Below, piece by piece: positions 24,868 through 33,531 of a DNA stretch of 64,000 nucleotides; within the stretch, counting starts at the first letter, position 1, and each line of letters opens with the position of its first letter. The stretch covers positions 1-64,000 of the forward strand of contig NZ_NPDL01000001.1 in assembly GCF_002811475.1 (NCBI RefSeq), written 5' to 3'. Under the pieces are notes generated by a model, which worked only from the letters and a program-made list of their open reading frames with translations, ran no database searches and was not told the origin of the DNA. The stretch comes from Leptospira hartskeerlii. Lineage in GTDB: Bacteria; Spirochaetota; Leptospiria; Leptospirales; Leptospiraceae. Position numbers and translations under genes: made by a program.

Positions 24868-25518
24868 ATGAATGCTTTTATCTCTAAACAATTTGTGATC
24901 CTTTTCGGCTTATTCCTAGCGTTTAACTTTTTAAATGTAAGTTTAAACGCTCAAGATAAGACTTCTGCAGCTGCGATAGAAAAAATTTGGGACAATATAT
25001 ATTCTCAGGACTTCGTCTCCGCTAAAAAACTAGTCCAAAAAGAACTTCAATCATCTAATTCGGAGTCATTGCAGCTTCTTTCTTTGATGGAAATCTGTTT
25101 GAATGGTCTAGAAAGATATAAACAAGCGGATGAAAGTCGTAAAAAGATCCTAAGTGTTTGGGAAAAGAACCATAAAAAGGCTTATCTAGAAGAGAATTAT
25201 CCCTTAAATCTTGCTACTTGGACTAGAATGGCAGTGGTTACACCGAATATTTTAGTATTAGGAGCTGAATATTACCTTCCTTACCCGGTAAATTCTAAGA
25301 AAGAAGGCTTCTATTATCATAAATTCACTGCATATAACCGCTATAGCAAGCATGCTATTAAGTTTTTTAAGCTAGAGAACTCTCCTAAAACTGAAAAAGA
25401 GTATAGATTATTCGAAATTTCAGAAGAAGGAGAGGCGAAACTAGTTAAAAGCTACGGAAATACACTGCCGGATTTCAGAGATGAGATGAAAGACGTGATG
25501 AAATATCTAAATCTTTAA
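24868..25518 (+). CDS. Exported hypothetical protein
   Basis: A 216-residue protein with a signal peptide (residues 1-29, FVILFGLFLAFNFLNVSLNAQ). The mature part is helical at first, with a TPR-like flavour (KIWDNIYSQDFVSAKKLVQKELQSSNSESLQLLSLMEICLNGLERYKQADESRKKIL). A C-terminal beta region follows (VLGAEYYLPYPVNSKKEGFYYHKFTAYN). I do not recognise the family. It follows the SUFU gene by 16 nt and may be in the same transcript. Confidence 0.6.
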   Translation: MNAFISKQFVILFGLFLAFNFLNVSLNAQDKTSAAAIEKIWDNIYSQDFVSAKKLVQKELQSSNSESLQLLSLMEICLNGLERYKQADESRKKILSVWEKNHKKAYLEENYPLNLATWTRMAVVTPNILVLGAEYYLPYPVNSKKEGFYYHKFTAYNRYSKHAIKFFKLENSPKTEKEYRLFEISEEGEAKLVKSYGNTLPDFRDEMKDVMKYLNL

Positions 25519-25600
25519 GTGATCACACCTAAAGTGTTGTATTTTTACAACAGTATCCGTTAGAAAATCGGAAAATACTAATAAAGAAGGGCTATAAAAT

Positions 25601-25628
25601 AAAAAACCCGCCTCAAAGAAGCGGGTTT
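25601..25628 (-). terminator. Rho-independent terminator of the Lys/Ala peptide gene
   Basis: AAACCCGC (25604-25611) and GCGGGTTT (25621-25628) form a perfect 8-bp stem. Read on the minus strand it is followed by a run of T (25601-25606). It lies about 50 nt beyond the stop of the 30-residue gene at 25679. Confidence 0.8.
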
Positions 25629-25638
25629 AAGCTTCATT

Positions 25639-25661
25639 TCTTCCGTATCAAGTACGGAAGA
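25639..25661 (-). repeat. 9-bp hairpin in 3' UTR
   Basis: TCTTCCGTA and TACGGAAGA are perfect complements with a 5-nt loop. The hairpin stands between the stop of the Lys/Ala peptide gene and its terminator, giving that short mRNA a double-hairpin 3' end that may stabilise it or bind a protein. Confidence 0.6.
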
Positions 25662-25678
25662 GATGTTGTTGAAGTTAG

Positions 25679-25771
25679 TTATTTCTTTTTCGCAACTTTC
25701 TTCTTAGCAGCTTTTTTCTTAGCTACTTTTTTCTTAGCTGCTTTCTTGACTGCTTTCTTTTTTGCAACCAT
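25679..25771 (-). CDS. Lys/Ala-repeat histone-H1-like peptide (30 aa)
   Basis: This small frame reads MVAKKKAVKKAAKKKVAKKK on the minus strand and continues with two further AKKK units. The whole product is Lys, Ala and Val in repeating KKA/AKKK units, like the tails of histone H1 or chlamydial Hc1. A strong GGAGG Shine-Dalgarno lies 6 nt before the ATG. The unit ends in a hairpin and an intrinsic terminator, so it is very likely expressed. A nucleoid or RNA-binding role is inferred from composition. It sits alone in a 417-bp stretch (25519-25935). Confidence 0.75.
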   Translation of the reverse strand: MVAKKKAVKKAAKKKVAKKKAAKKKVAKKK

Positions 25772-25935
25772 TGACGTCCTCCATGTATTAGAACTTTATT
25801 GCCCTTCATAGAATATGAAAGATCAAGAAAGGTCTTGGATAGTGACATAATTAAGCAATTTACTTTTCATTGTAAAGTATTTTAATTAATTTTAGGAAAA
25901 AAATTTTAAGAAGTTGATTTCACACTAAGTGATAC

Positions 25936-28290
25936 TTATTCGGAAACTTCTAGACAAACAAAAGAGATATCATCGCTAGGTTCTTTGTAATTTCTAAACT
26001 CTTCTAGCGTTTTTTTGATAAGATCAGCTAGTGATTGAGCATCTTTATCATGATTTAAGGATAATATTCGTAAAAGATTCTCTTCTCCGAAGATTTCTTC
26101 GTTATCATCGAACGTTTCAGTCACTCCATCGGTGAACAAAACTAATTTATCACCTGGATTCAAATGAATAGTTAAGATTCTATAATCAGTTGGTAGAACA
26201 CCTAATACTCTTTGAGTTTCATTTCTAAGTTCTATTCTTCCACCTTTTCGAATACAAATTGGTGGTGTATGACCTGCATTTACGAATGAAAACGCTCCAT
26301 CACTAGCGTTATATATGCCTGCGATAGAAGTCATGAACTCACTTCCTCTATATCTCTCGATCAAAAACAAATTAATCGCTCTAAAAATATCAGGAAGAGA
26401 AGAAGAATTGCCCAATTGACGGCGAATAATTCCTCTTACTGCAGAAACTAGATAGCCTGACCCAAGTCCATGTCCGGATACATCCCCTAAGAACAATAAT
26501 TGCTTTTTAGGAGAAAGTTTGAGAATATCTAGATAATCTCCTGAAATTCCTACTGCAGGAAGAGTAAAATAGCCTAATCGAACCGATTTTATGGTCTCTA
26601 ACTCAGGTAAATGAAGAGTTTTATCTAAGACCGCTGCCATATTTAGGTCTCTAACGATCCTTTTTTTCTCTACTTCATCTACTAGTAGAGAGTAGTTGCG
26701 GATGAGTAAGGATGCTAATCTAGTACATTCTTTTAAAAATCTAAGCTCACCTAGTGTGAAATTCTTACGATTGATCTTCTCTCCGACCAAGAATACCGCG
26801 ATCACCTCTTTTCCTTTTTCAAAATTGAATAAAGGATAAGCTAATTGAACTTCCATCTGATTTAAAAATTTAAACACAGACTCTCTAATCCCTAATCCAT
26901 ACGCGAGGTGAGAAGTAATCGTAACTTCAGTATGATCTTCGAAATAGGTCCAAATCTCAGATCCGTAAGGAATTCGGATGAAGTTGAGATTCCTAAGGTC
27001 TGTTCCAGAAAATTTATCCGCAGGGATCAATATCTGGAGTTTTTTCACTTCCAAAGCGTCTACAAGCCTGCGTATCAAGCTATTGATCGTAGCTCTCATA
27101 GAGATTGGAGCGCCGATCATTACTGATAATTCTTCTAATGCAGTGTGGAGTTTAGGATTATTTCTAAAACTCCAATAATCTATCCACTTATACAATTTAT
27201 TGTTCAATGAGCCAAGGAAGTAAGCTGCAGCCACTACATAGAATAAATTCCATTCTCTTTGGTGTTTTCCCAAAAATCCGGGATTCCATCTTACAAAAAA
27301 TTCCAGACCGAATAAATATCCAAAGGTTAAGATCAAGATAGAATAAATAGAAGTTAAGGAAGAGCTAAAAGCAATCTGGACTGGAACTAACGAATAAGTG
27401 TAGGTCCCGAATACGATCAGAACAGGAAATAAGATCAGGGCCGCCATCAGATAAGGACGGATCATGAAAAAACTTTTGGTGGATCCTAATTCCGCCATTA
27501 AGAATGGAACAATCGTAATTAAGAAGAATGCTAAAACGATGCTTAACTTCTTAGAAACTTCCTGAAAAGTCCCTTTATTCCTGAATGTGTGGAATACCAA
27601 CTGCAAGATACAAATACCAGCAGAGAATACATTGAAGTACATTCCATTTACGGATAAGAACTGGAATAGATCCGGATTTCCTTTTTGAGAAAGTCCTACG
27701 AATCCTGCTACCAAAGAAAAAATTACCTGAGGTGCAAACCATCTGGACGGTATTTCTTTCCCTCTTAATCTAAAGGAAACATCTAAGATCAAAAATCCTG
27801 TGAAGTATAAGAAGAAGAAAAATGGAAAAAGGAAATCGTGAAACGCTAATAAGAAGAAGTTAAATAGGAATAAAGAGGATAAGGACCCGAATAATAAGAA
27901 AATGTATAAGTCTCTAGTGTAAAAGAAGAACCAAATCGCCACTAAGAAATATAATAAAGATAAAAATATATCAGGTAAGAAATCCTTCAACACTTCGAAA
28001 GAGGATCTCATGTCTAAAGAAAGACTTTTGACTACACTTCCTTCTTTTGCAAAAAAATGAAACGAGGATAATCCGTAATCTGCTCCAAGTTTGCGAACGA
28101 TCTCATATTCGATTAGATCGATCCTCATTCCGACTAGATCAGCATGAGATTCGCTGGACACTGCAATCTTTCCGTTAGGATAAAAGTAAAAAGGAAGTCT
28201 CGCTTCTTTGGAATAAGAATTTAATAATCCCGAAAATAGGATCAAACTGAAGAGGATTACTGAAAGAAATACGATCAGGATATTTCTCAC
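25936..28290 (-). CDS. Membrane-bound SpoIIE/PP2C phosphatase with GAF-like domain
   Basis: A 784-residue protein. An N-terminal helix and a short periplasmic segment are followed by about seven membrane helices (residues 100-315), a GAF-like region (about 395-540) and a C-terminal SpoIIE-type PP2C domain (about 560-784). Metal-binding motifs are intact: GISGDYLDI, GDVSGHGLGSG, LFTDGVTE and PSDDISFVCL. It should dephosphorylate an anti-anti-sigma or similar Ser/Thr-phosphorylated switch protein in response to a membrane signal. It overlaps the upstream gene by 4 bp (ATGA). Confidence 0.9.
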   Translation of the reverse strand: MRNILIVFLSVILFSLILFSGLLNSYSKEARLPFYFYPNGKIAVSSESHADLVGMRIDLIEYEIVRKLGADYGLSSFHFFAKEGSVVKSLSLDMRSSFEVLKDFLPDIFLSLLYFLVAIWFFFYTRDLYIFLLFGSLSSLFLFNFFLLAFHDFLFPFFFFLYFTGFLILDVSFRLRGKEIPSRWFAPQVIFSLVAGFVGLSQKGNPDLFQFLSVNGMYFNVFSAGICILQLVFHTFRNKGTFQEVSKKLSIVLAFFLITIVPFLMAELGSTKSFFMIRPYLMAALILFPVLIVFGTYTYSLVPVQIAFSSSLTSIYSILILTFGYLFGLEFFVRWNPGFLGKHQREWNLFYVVAAAYFLGSLNNKLYKWIDYWSFRNNPKLHTALEELSVMIGAPISMRATINSLIRRLVDALEVKKLQILIPADKFSGTDLRNLNFIRIPYGSEIWTYFEDHTEVTITSHLAYGLGIRESVFKFLNQMEVQLAYPLFNFEKGKEVIAVFLVGEKINRKNFTLGELRFLKECTRLASLLIRNYSLLVDEVEKKRIVRDLNMAAVLDKTLHLPELETIKSVRLGYFTLPAVGISGDYLDILKLSPKKQLLFLGDVSGHGLGSGYLVSAVRGIIRRQLGNSSSLPDIFRAINLFLIERYRGSEFMTSIAGIYNASDGAFSFVNAGHTPPICIRKGGRIELRNETQRVLGVLPTDYRILTIHLNPGDKLVLFTDGVTETFDDNEEIFGEENLLRILSLNHDKDAQSLADLIKKTLEEFRNYKEPSDDISFVCLEVSE

Positions 28291-29537
28291 GGCTGTATCC
28301 CCAAATGTTGGAAAGAAATAATATTGCGATCATTCCAAGTTAAGAAGAGTGCATCTTTGCCCGGAGTTTCTATATTCTCCCAGCCGATGGATGCTAAGTT
28401 TCTGTCCGGTTTAGAAGCATCGAACAATTTGAAATTTTTTCCCACGAATCTAAGAGATATCTTACCTGTTTCCTTCTCTACCATTCCTACTGCGAGATCG
28501 TATCTTTCAGTCCAAGAGATCTCTTTTAAGTTATCTTCTACTAAAGATTTGATCTGAAGAATATTCTTTAATTCTCCGCTTATTCTAGAAGAATATAAGG
28601 TTCCCAATATATAACAAAGAGCTAAAACAGAAACTGCATTTGTTACGCTCAAGCGTAGGAATACGAAATAAAAATCTCCGGAAGGACTTTGGAAAAATTC
28701 CAAAAGTTCGCCGGGTTCTCTGGATAATAGATCTATTTTAATATCCCCAACCATAGGAGGTTCCGGAGATTCCAAAAACTTGCGGATCTTGCCCGCATTC
28801 TCCAATTCCTTTCTGTATTTTTTATTTTCCGCTATCTGAGAAGATAAGATCTGATTATGGACTGCTAACGCGCATTTTCCCGCTAAGAAACCAAGTTCAT
28901 GTCTTACATTGTCCTTTGGAATATTAGAAACCGCTAAGAAACCGAAAAGTTTTTCTCTAAACACAAAAGGAAGAATGAAGTTTGCTCTTAAGCTTACGAA
29001 ATCTTCGTTGATAATTTTATTTTGATCCGGTTCTCCTATCATTGCTCCGGATCTTTTATTCAATATATAAGTAAGAAGCGCTGCTCTAGGGTTGATCCCT
29101 TCGAACGTGTTTACTCTTCTTTGTTTTTTGTGGGCGTATGTATATAATTCGTAATGGACCAGATCATTCTTTAAGATCGCTAATTTTCCGAAATTACTAT
29201 TAGTTAATCTTACTAATTCAGGAAATACGTTTTTGATCAATCCTTCCGAATCGAATCTTCTGTGAGCTAATCTAGAAGAACCAGGGTCATCACTCAGATA
29301 TTCAGAAACGAATGTAGATTTTAAGAATCCTGAAATTTTTTCTTGAATTGGCAATATTGCAAAAACTCCAAAAACTAAACAAGTTAGGACTGCAATCTCG
29401 CTTACGAATTCTATTTCTTTAGGAAGAAGGTAAATACTGAGTTCATATAAACCTAGGACTACGAATACTGAAAGTAATCGTACGGCTACAGTAATAGCCG
29501 AAGAGATAAGTCGTAGATCGGAAAAATAGGTCTTCAC
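28287..29537 (-). CDS. Membrane GAF protein with degenerate PP2C domain
   Basis: A 416-residue protein with two N-terminal membrane helices (about 13-34 and 42-62), a GAF-like middle (LRANFILPFVFREKLFGFLAVSN near 185) and a C-terminal domain that keeps the outline of a SpoIIE phosphatase. The region KIRKFLESPEPPMVGDIKIDL matches the usual entry, but the metal-binding GGDYYD, GDVSGHG and TDG motifs are missing (PSGDFYFVFLRLS instead). It is probably catalytically dead. It is coupled to the active phosphatase by a 4-bp overlap. A regulatory partner role is inferred. Confidence 0.65.
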   Translation of the reverse strand: MKTYFSDLRLISSAITVAVRLLSVFVVLGLYELSIYLLPKEIEFVSEIAVLTCLVFGVFAILPIQEKISGFLKSTFVSEYLSDDPGSSRLAHRRFDSEGLIKNVFPELVRLTNSNFGKLAILKNDLVHYELYTYAHKKQRRVNTFEGINPRAALLTYILNKRSGAMIGEPDQNKIINEDFVSLRANFILPFVFREKLFGFLAVSNIPKDNVRHELGFLAGKCALAVHNQILSSQIAENKKYRKELENAGKIRKFLESPEPPMVGDIKIDLLSREPGELLEFFQSPSGDFYFVFLRLSVTNAVSVLALCYILGTLYSSRISGELKNILQIKSLVEDNLKEISWTERYDLAVGMVEKETGKISLRFVGKNFKLFDASKPDRNLASIGWENIETPGKDALFLTWNDRNIISFQHLGIQP

Positions 29538-29568
29538 GTTTCAGGAATTCGATACGGATTCGACAAAC

Positions 29569-30720
29569 TTAGGTTGTGTAGTATGCGTTTTCCTTCACGT
29601 AACCTTCGGTCAGGTCGCATCCCCAGAACACCATCTCTTTGTTTCCGGTATTCAATACCACATCGACGAAGATCTCGGAATTCTTTTTTAGATACTCAGA
29701 TAATTTTTTGAGAGTTTCCGGATCTGCACCTTTGACCGGAAGTCCTCCGAAATAAATTTCCAATGAGTCAAAAGGGATAGGTTCATCGAAAACTTTACCT
29801 ACTGCCATGACCAGTCTTCCCCAATTCGGGTCCCCGCCGTAAATTGCAGTTTTGATTAGAGGGGAATTCAGGATGGATTTACCTATTTTTCTAGCTTGGG
29901 ACTCGTCTCTGGATTTTTTGATACGGACTTCGATTAATTTGGTTGCACCTTCTCCATCTCTAGCCACTTCTTTGGCAAGATCAGTACATATTTCTAAAAG
30001 TGCTGATTTGAATTCCTTAGGATCGACTGAACCTGCAAGACCATTACTAAGTAAGGCAACAGTATCGGAAGTAGAAGTATCCGAATCTATTGTGATACAA
30101 TTGAAGCTTAAATCCACGCAGTCTTTTAAGATTGGATAAACTTCTCCTTCTATTTGAGCGTCAGTGAGAATATAGGAAAGCATAGTCGCCATGTTCGGCT
30201 CTATCATCCCAGCACCTTTCGCCATACCAAAGATAACAGCTTCTCCGTTAGAAGATTTAATCTTTCTCACGGAAATTTTTCTGCGAGTATCCGTAGTCAT
30301 GATAGCTTCTGCTACTTCTTCTAGATTGCCCGGTTTTAAATTTGATTTTGCTTGGGCACATGCAGGAAGAATTACCTGCATAGGAAGTGGTACTCCGATC
30401 ACTCCTGTGGAAGAAGGTAGTACGGAAGTTTCTGCGATACCAAGAGACTTTGCGATCTCGGAACAGATCTGTCTGGAGTTCGAGATCCCTTTTTCTCCAG
30501 TAGCAACATTTGAGTTTTTAGAATTGATAACTACCGCTTGCAAAACCCCATCTCGTAAATGTTCTTTTCCTACGATGACTGGCGCGCCTGGAAAATTATT
30601 TTTAGTAAATACCGCAGCCGCCTTGCAGGGTTTTTCGGAATAGATCACTCCGAAATCTTTGGTTTTGTCTTTAATACCTATATTTATTCCAAATGAAAAA
30701 AAGCCCTTAGGATAATCCAT
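29569..30720 (-). CDS. argJ: Bifunctional ornithine/glutamate N-acetyltransferase
   Basis: A 383-residue ArgJ. It transfers the acetyl group from N-acetylornithine to glutamate in the arginine pathway, and may also use acetyl-CoA. Family landmarks: GINIGIKDKTKDFG, VFTKNNFPGAPV, VLPSSTGVIGVPLP, and the self-cleavage site KGAGMIEPNMATML, where Thr179 becomes the N-terminal nucleophile of the beta chain. GGDPNWGRL near 300 is present. No other arginine gene is adjacent. A 7-bp inverted repeat lies just upstream of the start. Confidence 0.95.
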   Translation of the reverse strand: MDYPKGFFSFGINIGIKDKTKDFGVIYSEKPCKAAAVFTKNNFPGAPVIVGKEHLRDGVLQAVVINSKNSNVATGEKGISNSRQICSEIAKSLGIAETSVLPSSTGVIGVPLPMQVILPACAQAKSNLKPGNLEEVAEAIMTTDTRRKISVRKIKSSNGEAVIFGMAKGAGMIEPNMATMLSYILTDAQIEGEVYPILKDCVDLSFNCITIDSDTSTSDTVALLSNGLAGSVDPKEFKSALLEICTDLAKEVARDGEGATKLIEVRIKKSRDESQARKIGKSILNSPLIKTAIYGGDPNWGRLVMAVGKVFDEPIPFDSLEIYFGGLPVKGADPETLKKLSEYLKKNSEIFVDVVLNTGNKEMVFWGCDLTEGYVKENAYYTT

Positions 30721-30734
30721 GTTCTAACCTTTAT

Positions 30735-30751
30735 ATATAGAATCTCTATAT
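30735..30751. repeat. 7-bp inverted repeat upstream of argJ
   Basis: ATATAGA at 30735-30741 and TCTATAT at 30745-30751 flank ATC, 15 nt upstream of the argJ ATG. It may be an operator or part of the promoter. It does not match the E. coli ARG box as I know it. Confidence 0.3.
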
Positions 30752-30792
30752 TCGTGTTAGGGCCGTTTTAGGAAAAGCGTATTACTTGGATT

Positions 30793-32124
30793 TCAAACTT
30801 CTGAAATTTCAGAATACACTAACGGAAGGGTTACGGAGAAGATAGTCCCGCCTTCCGGATTATCGAAAACTTTGACAGAGCCGTGATGTAATCTAACAAT
30901 ATGTTTTACGATAGAAAGTCCGAGGCCTGTTCCGCCTTCTTTTCTGGATCTGTTTTTATCCACTCGGAAGAATCTTTCAAAAATTCTTTCCTTATCTTCG
31001 TCCTTGATCCCGATCCCCTGGTCTATGACCTGAAAATTTACAGAGTCAGGTTCGACCTTGGCGATCTTCAAAGTGATTGTTTTATCATCTGGAGAATAAG
31101 AAGAAGCGTTCGAGATCAAATTTAAGAGCATATGTTCCAAAAGAACCCAATCCGCAGAAATAGTTAGCGGAGAAGGCATATCTATTACAAGTTTTTGTCC
31201 TTTTGGAGAAATAACGCCATCCACAGTGAAAGAAAGATTTTCTACTAAAGATTTTAAAGTGAATTCCTCAGGTTGGGCGATTGCACTTTGATTCTCTATT
31301 CTGGTGATCGTTAGCATGTCTTCTACGATACGAACCATTCTGTCTGTATTTCGAGAGATCGCGTCTAAGAATCTTTTTTCGTGGCTTTCTTCCAAAAGTT
31401 TTAAACGGCCTAACAAGGTTTCCGTATAGCCTTTGATAGAAGTGATAGGTGTTTTTAATTCGTGAGAAGCGTTTTGAACGAACTGTTCTCTTATCAGATA
31501 GGATTGTTTTTCTTCTGTGATGTTTCGGATCACACCAATGAACATCAGGATGTTCCCGTTCGTTCTAAGAGGATACATTTTGATGGCGTAAAAATTTTGG
31601 CTTAGGTCCAATTCCGTTTTAGGTTCACCCTTTCCGGAAAGATTCCTTTTGATAAAATCGAGCAATCTTGGATCTTTGACGGCGTCTTCTACCTTTCTGG
31701 AACCTGAATTAGGTTCGATCAAGGAGCCAGGAATACTTCTGTTCTGGAAAACAATGGAACCTTCCAGATCGACGGAGAATACACCTTCTTTCAAGTTTTG
31801 TAATACTGAGTCGAACTTTTCCTTTTCGATGGTCAGATCCACGAATTGGTGTTTCAAACGTCCCGACATCAGATTGATGGAGACTGCAAGATCAGCTAAC
31901 TCTTGGATCTCAGGAAGACTCAACTCGGAGCCGAAATCCCCGGCGTTGATCTCTCCGGTTTTCATTTCGATCTGGTTGAGTGTTTGGGTTACACTTCTGG
32001 CAATGGAGAAGGACATATAAAAAGTCCCGAACATTGCCAGTAGGATGTAAGCGGAGAATAAAAGTATTTTTAGGTCAGGGTTGATCAGGTCCTCTAAAAA
32101 GAAGACGATCCCCGCGACAGCCAT
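30793..32124 (-). CDS. PhoR-like sensor histidine kinase
   Basis: A 443-residue kinase. Two closely spaced hydrophobic segments (1-10 and 19-42) form a short membrane anchor with almost no periplasmic loop. A HAMP-like linker (about 45-95), a PAS domain (about 103-205), the phosphoacceptor H-box NASHELKTPITSIKGY with His221, and a HATPase domain (N, G1 IDQGIGIKDEDKERIFERFF, G2 EGGTGLGLSIVKHIV) follow. The ATG at 32124 lacks a ribosome site, and upstream codons continue the hydrophobic run to an in-frame stop, so the true start may be a few codons away. It sits 50 nt after the regulator gene. Confidence 0.88.
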   Translation of the reverse strand: MAVAGIVFFLEDLINPDLKILLFSAYILLAMFGTFYMSFSIARSVTQTLNQIEMKTGEINAGDFGSELSLPEIQELADLAVSINLMSGRLKHQFVDLTIEKEKFDSVLQNLKEGVFSVDLEGSIVFQNRSIPGSLIEPNSGSRKVEDAVKDPRLLDFIKRNLSGKGEPKTELDLSQNFYAIKMYPLRTNGNILMFIGVIRNITEEKQSYLIREQFVQNASHELKTPITSIKGYTETLLGRLKLLEESHEKRFLDAISRNTDRMVRIVEDMLTITRIENQSAIAQPEEFTLKSLVENLSFTVDGVISPKGQKLVIDMPSPLTISADWVLLEHMLLNLISNASSYSPDDKTITLKIAKVEPDSVNFQVIDQGIGIKDEDKERIFERFFRVDKNRSRKEGGTGLGLSIVKHIVRLHHGSVKVFDNPEGGTIFSVTLPLVYSEISEV

Positions 32125-32173
32125 GAGGAAAACGAGTAGAAGCCAGTTACTTTAGAGTAGTTTCGAAAATAAG

Positions 32174-32968
32174 CTACGCCTCATTGAATCTGTAACCGAT
32201 CCCGCGGATGGTTTCCAACCTCTCCTTCTCTTCTCCTAGTTTGTCCCGGAGTCTTTTAATATTAACATCCACAGCGCGATCCGTCACGTAAATATCTTTA
32301 CCCCAAACTTTATCTAAAAGCTTGTCTCTGGTAAACGCTACGCCTGTATTCGTCATAAACAGATAGAGAATTTTATACTCGATCAATGTAAGATCGATTT
32401 CTTCGTTATTGATGAATACTTTATGAGCTTTTGGATTCAGGAAAATTTTGCCGACCGTGATATTTCCTTCTTGGTCTTGCTCATCTTCTCCTTCTCCAGA
32501 CCTTCTCAATACGGAGCGAACTCTCGCGATGAGTTCTCTTGTCGAGAATGGCTTTCTAACATAATCGTCTGCGCCAAGTTCAAGTCCTAAGACTGCGTCA
32601 GTCTCTCCGGATTTTGCGGTAACCATGATGATTGGCAGAGAATATTTTTCTTTGATCCTTTTACAAAGATCCATTCCGCCGATACCTGGGAGCATTAGGT
32701 CTAATACTACTAAGTCGGGCAGATTTTTTTCGATCCTAGGAAGCACCTCTAAACCGTTTTGACAGGTGTCTACTTGGTAACCGTTCTCTTCTAAATGAAA
32801 TTTGATCAGTTCTGCGATATCCTCTTCATCATCTACTACGAGGATTTTTTGGCCTGGGCTGCCGGAAGCATTTTTCATAAATTCGCTGAAGCTCTTTCTC
32901 CTACGCCTCGGAGGATTTTTATCGTTAATCGGCGGGTTGGAGGATCCTTGGATTTGGATAGGTTCCAT
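32174..32968 (-). CDS. PhoB/OmpR-family response regulator
   Basis: A 264-residue regulator as annotated. The receiver domain (KILVVDDEEDI from residue 41) has the phospho-acceptor Asp90 in LVVLDLMLPG and the conserved Lys in YVRKPFS. A winged-helix DNA-binding domain follows (TVGKIFLNPKAHKVFI to GIGYRFNEA). The extra N-terminal 30 residues contain RRRRK and are not typical. An in-frame ATG at residue 31 (32878) gives a normal PhoB length and would allow a leader from the Pho-box-like promoter just upstream. It is paired with the PhoR-like kinase, so phosphate sensing is likely but not proven. Confidence 0.88.
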   Translation of the reverse strand: MEPIQIQGSSNPPINDKNPPRRRRKSFSEFMKNASGSPGQKILVVDDEEDIAELIKFHLEENGYQVDTCQNGLEVLPRIEKNLPDLVVLDLMLPGIGGMDLCKRIKEKYSLPIIMVTAKSGETDAVLGLELGADDYVRKPFSTRELIARVRSVLRRSGEGEDEQDQEGNITVGKIFLNPKAHKVFINNEEIDLTLIEYKILYLFMTNTGVAFTRDKLLDKVWGKDIYVTDRAVDVNIKRLRDKLGEEKERLETIRGIGYRFNEA

Positions 32969-32986
32969 CCCTTCAGATTGTCAGAA

Positions 32987-33019
32987 AACCGTTACAAAAG
33001 GTTTACACAAACATTACAA
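32987..33019 (-). promoter_or_regulatory. Three-unit Pho-box-like direct repeat
   Basis: On the minus strand three consecutive 11-mers read TTGTAATGTTT, GTGTAAACCTT and TTGTAACGGTT. All fit NTGTAANNNTT with exact 11-nt periodicity, as in PhoB sites of other bacteria. The array lies 19-51 nt upstream of the annotated regulator ATG. A following TTCTGACAAT could supply the -10. Autoregulation by the adjacent PhoB-like protein is inferred. Confidence 0.6.
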
Positions 33020-33068
33020 TCGCCGGAAAAAGAATATTCCGAGCTCATTCTTATGACAACCAGTAAAC

Positions 33069-33090
33069 AAAAAGGAATATGTTCCTTTTT
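33069..33090. terminator. AT-rich hairpin, likely terminator
   Basis: AAAAAGGAA and TTCCTTTTT form a perfect 9-bp stem with a TATG loop. It lies between the end of the ECF module 2 operon (stop at 33118) and the response-regulator promoter, so it probably ends the upstream minus-strand transcript. Confidence 0.6.
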
Positions 33091-33117
33091 GAATTTTAAA
33101 TTAAACGGAGCTTTCGC

Positions 33118-33531
33118 TCAGTCTTTGTCCTTAATAATTTCGTTTAACTCGTTGATTAGCTTTCTCTGACGGAAAAGGACATAAAGAACGAATCCAGAAA
33201 ATAAAGCCAGACCCAAAATATAAACCCAAAGTAAACCTTTTAATCTGCTCTGTTCTTCTTCGATTGCTTTGATTGTAGTGAGGTGTTCGACTAAGAAAAA
33301 ATAATTATCCGATTGGGCCCAGGATTTTCTGGCTTCTTCCCTGATCTGGGTGATTAGAACATCCGCTTCTTTTTTGCTCATATTTTGGATGAGCGGAAAG
33401 ACAGAGTCTAACTTCATTTCTAAGAATTCTTTTGCAGTTAATTTGGTCTCAGGCTGTTTCTCTTGCGCGGAGATTTGGTTTCCGAAGGTAAGCAATAAAG
33501 ATAAGGCGATCCCAAAACTGAAATATTTCAT
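33118..33531 (-). CDS. Exported membrane-anchored protein of ECF module 2
   Basis: A protein of 137 residues if started at the ATG at 33531, which overlaps the previous stop (ATGA) and gives a clean signal peptide (MKYFSFGIALSLLLTFGNQISAQ). The longer frame from 33558 adds nine residues before this signal. The mature part is helical and charged (LTAKEFLEMKLDSVFPLIQNMSKKEADVLI), with a C-terminal membrane helix (GLLWVYILGLALFSGFVLYVLF) and a short cytoplasmic tail. It is probably periplasmic-facing. I do not recognise the family. Its place behind sigma and putative anti-sigma genes suggests a sensor role. Confidence 0.6.
   Translation of the reverse strand: MKYFSFGIALSLLLTFGNQISAQEKQPETKLTAKEFLEMKLDSVFPLIQNMSKKEADVLITQIREEARKSWAQSDNYFFLVEHLTTIKAIEEEQSRLKGLLWVYILGLALFSGFVLYVLFRQRKLINELNEIIKDKD

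Noticed and set aside
30191..30643. 150-codon plus-strand open frame inside argJ
   Set aside because: It is antisense to a complete argJ with all motifs; the composition is that of a reverse-strand shadow.
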